A stretch of 12,188 nt of DNA, from assembly GCA_024644775.1 (NCBI GenBank), contig JAHEHB010000144.1:1-12188 (forward strand), read 5' to 3'. This DNA is from Deltaproteobacteria bacterium. Lineage in GTDB: Bacteria; Desulfobacterota; Desulfobacteria; Desulfobacterales; SURF-15. Position numbers and translations under genes: made by a program. The notes below the pieces were generated by a model that was given only the letters and a program-made list of their open reading frames with translations, made no database searches and had not been told where the DNA came from. Every line of letters begins with the position of its first letter. The stretch's first letter is position 1. Positions 7,642 through 12,188 of the stretch are shown piece by piece.

Positions 7642-7671
7642 ATTATAGAATCATGGTTTAAAACTTTTCAA
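7642..7671 (-). promoter_or_regulatory. Sigma-70-like promoter sequence, orphan
   Basis: On the minus strand TTGAAA (7671-7666) and a perfect TATAAT (7647-7642) are 18 bp apart. The site covers the end of the PIN remnant and points toward the transposase remnant. No intact gene lies directly downstream on that strand before rfbB (opposite strand). It may be a leftover promoter or a chance match in AT-rich DNA. Confidence 0.35.
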
Positions 7672-7836
7672 TCGCAATTCTTTAATCCTTTTGAAGTGCT
7701 TTACATTACTTGATACAAGCGGTAGGTTATTTTCGACAGCTGTTGCCGCATAATCCCTTCGCCTTTGCAGCAAACGATGTAAATCAGCCGCGGTGTTTTT
7801 GCGTCGGCTGGATTCATAGATCCGGTGAGCTACTTT
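7651..7836 (-). pseudogene. C-terminal remnant of a PIN-domain (VapC-like) toxin
   Basis: The minus-strand frame after the TAA at 7839-7837 is open for 61 codons to TGA 7653-7651 and contains no ATG. It ends DYAATAVENNLPLVSSNVKHF, then KRIKELRLKSFKP. This fits the end of PIN-domain ribonucleases: a D-x-x-A-A-T-A helix carrying an active-site acid, then the strand and T/S-x-N-x-x-H/D-F motif, then a short basic tail. The upstream part (VAHRIYESSRRKNTAADLH) is compatible with the preceding PIN helix, but the join is uncertain. The N-terminal half with the first catalytic Asp is absent, because the membrane-protein frame occupies that place. No antitoxin was found. It is read as a decayed gene. 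Confidence 0.5.
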
Positions 7837-7883
7837 TTATCTCGGTGCATTCATTAGAAAAGAAAGTGCATGAAAATACACCG

Positions 7884-8402
7884 CTATAACGAGAACGAAG
7901 GTTGCCAAGTAATAGAGAGAGTATCTTCGGCTACATTCCCATAAAACCCCGCAGGAAAGAACATTGCCAAGAACACGACAAAGCCGCGGAAATGCAAAGA
8001 TAGTGGAAAATGCACCGTTTGTCGCCAGTTTTCCCATTTTAAAGACGCCCGAAATATATCGTCCTGCGGTGAGTTCAATAACGAGCGAATAGCTGTTTCA
8101 TAATACGCGGTCTGGTTAATGTTAAATGCAATAATTGATTGTTTCATTAAATCTCGTGAAGCGATAATCGTAAGGACAAAAAGAATTGCGACAAAGCCAA
8201 ACAGGATCAACCGGCAAGAGGCCATATTGCCCGTTGTCACGTTTTTAATTTTATCAGCCATAGGCTTCCAGGCAAACATCAGTCCAATTACCGCCAGCAT
8301 CTGAAAGTCTGCAAATGAACTATCCACAAGGGAATCTATTACTCCATGAAGTCGAACATACTCTTGATATAAAAATTCCAAATTATTTTTCATAATGGTC
8401 AT
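7884..8402 (-). CDS. Small integral membrane protein, unrecognised, probably frameshifted near its 3' end
   Basis: This 172-residue protein belongs to no family I recognise. Hydrophobic segments lie at about 31-48 (ADFQMLAVIGLMFAW), 64-83 (RLILFGFVAILFVLTII) and 138-157 (FRGFVVFLAMFFPAGF). A soluble loop of about 55 residues sits between the last two. In the current frame the tail after residue 162 (SITWQPSFSL) is not membrane-like. The neighbouring frame down to TAA at 7837 encodes a fourth hydrophobic stretch (YYLATFVLVIAVYFHALSF). Removing one CT unit from the (CT)4 run at 7914-7921 joins the frames into a 187-residue, four-helix protein. The start is uncertain: ATG 8402 or ATG 8393, neither with a clear Shine-Dalgarno. 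It lies 230 bp downstream of the radical SAM gene on the same strand, so cotranscription is possible but not shown. Confidence 0.55.
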   Translation of the reverse strand: MTIMKNNLEFLYQEYVRLHGVIDSLVDSSFADFQMLAVIGLMFAWKPMADKIKNVTTGNMASCRLILFGFVAILFVLTIIASRDLMKQSIIAFNINQTAYYETAIRSLLNSPQDDIFRASLKWENWRQTVHFPLSLHFRGFVVFLAMFFPAGFYGNVAEDTLSITWQPSFSL

Positions 8403-8632
8403 TTTGTTCGGTTATATGATTCAGATAGACCTGAACGAATCCATATGACGATTAAATCTGGGTAGTGTTTCTTTTCACTCCTTACAATTCACGATTCACC
8501 GACCCTCATCCGCGGGATCATCCCCCATTTCCGTGTTGTCTACTCATTTGAGACAGTCTTGTTTCCCACGTGCCGGCAGGGGCCATAATTTTGATATCGT
8601 TGCATTTAAATGCCGAACCATCACGATCTGTT
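8403..8632 (-). other. Gap between radical SAM gene and membrane-protein gene, with short coding-like fragments
   Basis: No gene can be supported here. On the minus strand an ATG at 8621 opens 25 codons to TGA 8546-8544, and the same frame stays open 15 more codons after that TGA. A third stretch (EKKHYPDLIVIWIRSGLSE) ends in a TGA that overlaps the ATG at 8402 as ATGA, but it has no usable start codon. A GGG-ATGAT-CCC hairpin occurs at about 8514-8524. No T-run terminator was seen. Confidence 0.4.
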
Positions 8633-10639
8633 TTAATAAAATACTTCCGTTACAATATTCTGCCGCGCAACGCCCTGATCAACCAGGATATCATAGGCTT
8701 CAAATAACATGTCGCAGTTTCCGCAGAGGTAAAACAACATCTCGGAATCAAGCGGATGCTGCAGAATATAATCCGTCACCCGTCCGTGAAATCTCCCGCC
8801 TTCCTCTCTGCTGACACATTGGATATAGCGTTCCGGATCATAGTCTTCGACGTCGTAGCAATCGCCGGCAGAACGGATTCCATGTACAAGTAGGTAATCA
8901 AGGTCTTGAAAACTGCCGACAAAAGAATGGTAAGGGGCGATTCCCGTTCCCGTGGCGATGAAGCAGTGCCTGATAGAATGATTTGTTTTCTGGTCGAGGT
9001 GAAAATAGCCCATGGGGCCCTCAAGCTCCAGGAGATCACCCGGAGCACATTTTCTCAGCGCGGTAGATACCGCACCGCCGTTGACTTCTACAATAATAAA
9101 GTCCAGGTAATCATCATCAATGGAAGAATAAATTGTGTATTCGCGGGCCTCAAAACTTCCCTTTTTGTTAATAATGAAATACTGCCCGGGTATAAAATCG
9201 ACACCGTTTCTGTCGACCCTGAGTACATAGGTAGTGGGGGAAAGCTGGCGCACATTTTGAACACGATGTACCGGCAGTTTTTCGGCAAGGGAGGCGATGT
9301 TAACCAACCGCATTGACGTCTTGGCCTGGTTGTCCTGATGAAATTCCGGAAGATCCGCATTTTTCGGTGATGGAATGGTACCTGCCTTTTTCAAAACAAT
9401 GGCCTTGCGCGAGGAAGTACCGGTGATATTGACCCTGACAGCTTTTGGATCGACGGGTTCGGGCCGTTGTTCCACCAGTGGTTTTTTGCTTAAAGGAAAG
9501 CGCACCAGATACGTGTACAGAGTCCTGAGCATATGGCGGGGTGTCAATAGTACGTTGGTCAACCACTGGTTGGCCAATGGGCAGGCACAATTTTTATCAG
9601 CAATATACTTTTTTGATTTTCTGGCCTGATCCGAAGACAGTAATTTGGGGATGTCGTAGTCCCAATCACGGATATTTCCCAGGTTTTTTTCCGCCCCCAG
9701 GATGCAGCAGGGCCAGATGTCACCATTGTAATTCAAGTGAATGTTTGAAAGGCCGGCATAACATGGCGTCACCTGGTGCCCCTGTTTTAGGATCTGGATC
9801 GCTACATGGTAGTAGGAAACGCGCACCGCTTCCAGGGCTCTGGTAACAAAGGCTTTATTTTTGATATTACGGACGATCTTGTCGGCAAACCGCCTTGTCA
9901 ATCGTTCATAAACATCGGGAGGCGGTGTAATGGGATCCCCGACATTGTGAAACTCCACCCGTTGTTCGGCAATTTCATGGCGGTAGGATTCCACACCGCG
10001 AGCGTGCACCCAATTTTCAATTTCATCAAGATGATGGAGGTTGAAATTCGATATGACAGTGCCCAGATCCACATGCAGCCGGGGGCGCTTTAAACGGATG
10101 GCAAGCAGCCGGTCGATGGTTTCTTCCAGTTTGGAAAAATTGCCCGGCACACCGCGCACATAATCATGCATATCGCCAATACCGTCGATCGATGGTTTGA
10201 TTGAAAGCGGTACCGACGCCGGCAGATAACGATCCATATTATTCAGAATCTTGTGAGTTATTTTCTCAATGGCCCTCGGCGCCAGGGCGTTGGTGGGTAT
10301 ATGGATTATTCTGGGTTTAAGATATATTGCAGCCAGGCGGACGATCTCGGCTAAATCCATGCGCATAAAGGGTTCGCCGCCGGAAATATTGAAAAAATAA
10401 ATGCGCCCTATAGACTTTAATGCTTTTTCTACTTCTTCAAGGCTCAGATCCTGCCTGGCAAGCTCCGGATCTTTAAGATAAAATCTCCCGATATTACAGG
10501 TTCTGCACAGGCTCCGGCAGGCAGCTGTTACCGAATATGTCAGCACTATGGGGCCGGGCGGAGATATCAGGCCCCGCCGGGCCAATTCGTATAAGACTGA
10601 TTTCGGAGCAACGTTAAATAAGTAATCTTTTAGTTTCAT
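8633..10639 (-). CDS. Radical SAM protein with auxiliary-cluster cysteines fused to a C-terminal ferredoxin-NAD(P)H reductase-like module
   Basis: This is a 668-residue protein counted from ATG 10639; a TTG four codons earlier is an alternative, and neither has a clear Shine-Dalgarno. Residues 35-60 carry CRSLCRTC (Cys41, 45, 48), the CxxxCxxC ligand of the SAM-binding [4Fe-4S] cluster, followed by SGGEP (86-90). A SPASM-like cysteine set follows: Cys293, Cys311-Cys312 (GDIWPCCILG), Cys351 and Cys353. After a charged linker (about 385-445), residues 455-668 form an FAD/NAD(P)H oxidoreductase: FIPGQYF, the FAD motif REYT (499-502), GPMGYFHL, the nucleotide motif ATGTGIAPYHSF, CGNCDM (639-644) and an aromatic C-terminus EVFY. 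No ferredoxin domain is attached. The design suggests a radical SAM enzyme that draws its electrons from NAD(P)H through its own flavin domain. The substrate is unknown. It has its own promoter. Confidence 0.85.
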   Translation of the reverse strand: MKLKDYLFNVAPKSVLYELARRGLISPPGPIVLTYSVTAACRSLCRTCNIGRFYLKDPELARQDLSLEEVEKALKSIGRIYFFNISGGEPFMRMDLAEIVRLAAIYLKPRIIHIPTNALAPRAIEKITHKILNNMDRYLPASVPLSIKPSIDGIGDMHDYVRGVPGNFSKLEETIDRLLAIRLKRPRLHVDLGTVISNFNLHHLDEIENWVHARGVESYRHEIAEQRVEFHNVGDPITPPPDVYERLTRRFADKIVRNIKNKAFVTRALEAVRVSYYHVAIQILKQGHQVTPCYAGLSNIHLNYNGDIWPCCILGAEKNLGNIRDWDYDIPKLLSSDQARKSKKYIADKNCACPLANQWLTNVLLTPRHMLRTLYTYLVRFPLSKKPLVEQRPEPVDPKAVRVNITGTSSRKAIVLKKAGTIPSPKNADLPEFHQDNQAKTSMRLVNIASLAEKLPVHRVQNVRQLSPTTYVLRVDRNGVDFIPGQYFIINKKGSFEAREYTIYSSIDDDYLDFIIVEVNGGAVSTALRKCAPGDLLELEGPMGYFHLDQKTNHSIRHCFIATGTGIAPYHSFVGSFQDLDYLLVHGIRSAGDCYDVEDYDPERYIQCVSREEGGRFHGRVTDYILQHPLDSEMLFYLCGNCDMLFEAYDILVDQGVARQNIVTEVFY

Positions 10640-10651
10640 ATTATTTTTCAA

Positions 10652-10978
10652 CCATTTAATGTAAATATTTTAAAAATTGCATTATATCATACCTGAATTA
10701 GAGCGAAAACATCCTTTTTACCCGGTATGACGTTTCGATGGGTGTAATCAGATTTTAGATCAACTTCACTCATCAATCAGATATAGACCTTTTATCATAT
10801 TCTCTTATCATTCTCTACCAAAGTTTAATCTTTGGATACATCCCCTATCTCGTCCCTTTGATCTAAATGCGCGTCGCTTGTTGGCACAAAAATTGGCGTC
10901 ATGTTTGTATTTCCGTTCTGCATAGTTAAGAGGCGGATAGGTAACGACCGCACCTCGCCGTCGATGAGCGCCTCCCAT
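10652..10978 (-). other. Gap between SDR stop and radical SAM start, no supported gene
   Basis: This 327-bp stretch holds the radical SAM promoter (10681-10709). It also has a perfect 6-bp inverted repeat CCAAAG/CTTTGG (10818-10823 and 10830-10835) with a 6-nt loop and no T run. An ATG directly abutting the SDR stop (10978) opens 56 codons to TGA 10810-10808. The product is very rich in arginine, resembles nothing known and has no Shine-Dalgarno of its own. Another frame reads MQNGNTNMTPIFVPTSDAHL from 10923, also unsupported. I regard both as chance or decayed sequence. Confidence 0.45.
10681..10709 (-). promoter_or_regulatory. Extended -10 promoter for the radical SAM gene
   Basis: On the minus strand a perfect TATAAT (10686-10681) is preceded by TGA, which makes an extended -10 box (TGnTATAAT). 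At 17 bp spacing the -35 position reads TTTTCG (10709-10704), a weak match, as expected when an extended -10 is present. Transcription would begin near 10674, about 35 nt upstream of the ATG at 10639. The position and orientation fit the only large gene downstream. Confidence 0.5.
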
Positions 10979-11740
10979 CTACAGCACGGAAGAACCCTGC
11001 TGAGTCCCGCCGGTGAGGTGTAGGCTTGTTCCTGATACCCAGCGGGCCGCAGGGCTCACGAGGTAAAGGACCGCTTCACCGATATCTTTCGGTGTTCCAA
11101 GTCCGAGTGGGAATTCTCGGGCCCTTTGTTCTCGAACCGCTGGTGACCAGCCAAAGTCCCTCGACTCCACCAATGCGGGCAGAATGGCGTTGACCCTGAT
11201 CCCCAGTTCGGTCACCTGCTCTGCAAAGGCAACTGTAAGGCCCAGGACACCGGCTTTGCTGGCATTATATGCCGGAGATAGACCTTTAGAACCGCACCGT
11301 GCAGACTGCGAACTGATGTTGACGATGCAGCCCCTATTAGCCTGCAGCATCGGGACCAAGGCCGCCCTAGAACAGTAAAAAACACCGCTCAGATTGACAG
11401 CGATTGTCCGTTCCCATTCCTCGTCAGACAAGTCCCAGGCGTTACCGTCAGGGGCGTCGATAGCAGCGTTGTTAACCAGGATATCCAGGCGATCGTATTC
11501 GGATAGTGCTAAGTTCACGAGAGCTTCATCGTCGCGAGGCTTGCTGATATCTGCAAAGATACTTATCGCTTTCCCACCAGCGGCGCGGATCTCTTGAACT
11601 GTGCCCGACGCGTCCTGGATGTCTCCGATCACAATCCTAGCGCCGGCTCCTGCCAATACCAAAGCGATCCCTCGACCTATTCCCTGGGCGGCACCGGTGA
11701 CAAGAGCGACCTGCCCGTCTAATCTTTGAGTCTCAGGCAT
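10979..11740 (-). CDS. Short-chain dehydrogenase/reductase (SDR), classical type
   Basis: This 253-residue cytoplasmic oxidoreductase has the usual length of classical SDRs. VALVTGAAQGIGRGIAL holds the TGxxxGIG nucleotide-binding motif. An acidic residue after the second strand (VIGDIQD) favours NAD+ over NADP+. DILVNNAAID is the NNAG-like motif. IVNISSQSA gives the catalytic Ser, and AYNASKAG gives Tyr and Lys four apart. The end reads VSGTSLHLTGGTQQGS. The start at 11740 is fixed by a near-perfect Shine-Dalgarno 5 nt upstream. The frame is also open 73 codons further up, but those run through a repeat and do not look like protein. The next gene upstream on the same strand is an enolase-superfamily dehydratase-type protein. 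Together they suggest oxidation and dehydration of a sugar or hydroxy acid. The exact substrate cannot be read from sequence. Confidence 0.92.
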   Translation of the reverse strand: MPETQRLDGQVALVTGAAQGIGRGIALVLAGAGARIVIGDIQDASGTVQEIRAAGGKAISIFADISKPRDDEALVNLALSEYDRLDILVNNAAIDAPDGNAWDLSDEEWERTIAVNLSGVFYCSRAALVPMLQANRGCIVNISSQSARCGSKGLSPAYNASKAGVLGLTVAFAEQVTELGIRVNAILPALVESRDFGWSPAVREQRAREFPLGLGTPKDIGEAVLYLVSPAARWVSGTSLHLTGGTQQGSSVL

Positions 11741-11745
11741 CAAAA

Positions 11746-11753
11746 CACCTCCT
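11746..11753 (-). promoter_or_regulatory. Strong Shine-Dalgarno that sets the SDR start
   Basis: On the minus strand AGGAGGTG lies 5 nt before the ATG at 11740. It decides for this start over the longer open frame that extends to 11959. Confidence 0.85.
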
Positions 11754-11774
11754 AATTTCTGTGTAAACCCGAAC

Positions 11775-11959
11775 ATTGATAAACTCGTAAAAAGTCCTAA
11801 AACTGTCCTGCCGGACTCGATCCCCGTTAAGAACGGGATTTTCGACCGGCATCCAGAAGCCATTGAAATTACTGGATTCCGGCTGCAGTTTATCCCGTAT
11901 TTCATGCGGGGCCGGAATGACATAAAAACGAGTTTTTCGACTTTTTGCGAAACCATCAA
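11775..11959. repeat. MITE-like 185-bp element with imperfect terminal inverted repeats
   Basis: The outer 21 bases at 11775-11795 and the reverse complement of 11939-11959 agree at 16 of 21 positions, including TTGAT at the tips and AAAAAGTC inside. Nested within are CCGGCATCCAG (11846-11856) and CTGGATTCCGG (11872-11882), inverted copies at 10 of 11, and CCCGTT/AACGGG (11823-11828 and 11832-11837) around a 3-nt loop. The layout (TCGTAAAAAGTC, GCCGGACT, CCGGCATCCAGAA, GGATTCCGG, GCCGGAATGAC, TTTTTCGACTTTTTGCG) recalls dispersed intergenic repeats I know from deltaproteobacterial genomes. No transposase is inside. No clear target duplication is visible. The element sits in the SDR leader and supplies a false upstream extension of its reading frame. 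Confidence 0.7.
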
Positions 11960-12073
11960 CTTTGCCTAAATTTAGAGAATCTTTTAAAAGGAATTGAGGC
12001 GATAAATTTCACATGGTTTACATCAAAATGTTTCTGCGGTTCGACCCCCAAACAACAACCAGAATATATTCTT

Positions 12074-12188
12074 TCAAATTTTAAACTTCTCAAGCTGTCC
12101 TTCGTCTACCACGATTCCAAAACCTGGGTTGTTCGTCAGATGCAACATCCCATCCCTTATATCAAGCGGCTCTCTAAGGATGTCCTCT
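12074..12188 (-). CDS. C-terminal end of an enolase-superfamily (mandelate racemase/muconate lactonizing type) protein, cut by window edge
   Basis: Only the last 38 codons are present, ending at TGA 12076-12074. They read ILREPLDIRDGMLHLTNNPG, then FGIVVDEGQLEKFKI. This closely follows the ending of mandelate racemase-like enzymes: E-P-x-x-I-x-D-G-x-x-x-x-P-x-x-P-G-x-G-I-x-x-D-E-x-x-x-x-x-F. Members abstract a proton alpha to a carboxylate and include many sugar-acid dehydratases. The metal ligands and catalytic residues are outside the window, so the reaction cannot be specified. It precedes the SDR gene on the same strand, separated by 333 bp that include the 185-bp repeat. A shared pathway is therefore an inference. 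Confidence 0.7.
   Translation of the reverse strand, partial: EDILREPLDIRDGMLHLTNNPGFGIVVDEGQLEKFKI

Noticed and set aside
10818..10835. CCAAAG/CTTTGG hairpin as SDR terminator or operator
   Set aside because: The stem is only 6 AT/GC-mixed pairs and no T run follows on either strand. No regulator gene is nearby to support an operator.
10808..10978. 56-codon ORF abutting the SDR stop
   Set aside because: It has an arginine-rich composition, no own Shine-Dalgarno and no recognisable motif. It is probably chance.
10979..11959. SDR protein of 326 residues
   Set aside because: The first 73 codons run through a repeat element, and a strong Shine-Dalgarno precedes the ATG at 11740.

Overview
This window looks like chromosomal DNA of a strictly anaerobic, Gram-negative bacterium. 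The most likely group is a sulfate-reducer-like member of the Desulfobacterota. That placement is inferred from a CobA-HemD fusion next to hemC, an FmdB-type zinc ribbon protein, a selenocysteine pathway gene (selA), a radical SAM enzyme and short imperfect-inverted-repeat elements. No rRNA, tRNA or CRISPR array was seen.

Left part (1-5883, all minus strand). Reading in the direction of transcription, selA overlaps a gene for a protein with a degenerate GGDEF-like domain plus TPRs. That gene is followed 8 nt later by a protein resembling the deoxyhypusine synthase family. After a 115-nt gap with a perfect stem-loop come a small zinc-ribbon gene (fmdB-like), hemC, and a cobA-hemD fusion cut by the left edge. 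Junctions of the ATGA and TGATG type tie selA to the TPR gene, fmdB to hemC, and hemC to cobA-hemD. The heme genes convert porphobilinogen through hydroxymethylbilane and uroporphyrinogen III to precorrin-2, the entry to siroheme, alternative heme and corrinoid synthesis.

Middle part (5884-8632). A divergent intergenic region leads to a plus-strand dTDP-glucose 4,6-dehydratase gene (rfbB/rmlB), which stands alone without rmlA, rmlC or rmlD. Behind it lies about 590 bp that looks empty but holds two minus-strand gene remnants. One is the frameshifted C-terminal end of an IS200-like/REP-associated transposase with a DnaA-type helix-turn-helix. The other is the C-terminal half of a PIN (VapC-like) protein. 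Next is a small membrane protein gene that appears frameshifted at a CT dinucleotide run.

Right part (8633-12188, all minus strand). A large radical SAM protein carries auxiliary-cluster cysteines and is fused to a C-terminal ferredoxin-NADP reductase-like module. It has a good extended -10 promoter. Further right are a short-chain dehydrogenase gene with a strong Shine-Dalgarno, a 185-bp MITE-like repeat in its leader, and the C-terminal end of an enolase-superfamily (mandelate racemase type) gene at the edge. The last two enzymes suggest a sugar-acid or hydroxy-acid catabolic set.

The most interesting items are the radical SAM-flavin reductase fusion, the selA/TPR/DHS-like operon, the hidden remnants in 7276-7836, and the repeat family seen both as a full element (11775-11959) and as a minimal stem-loop (2068-2097).
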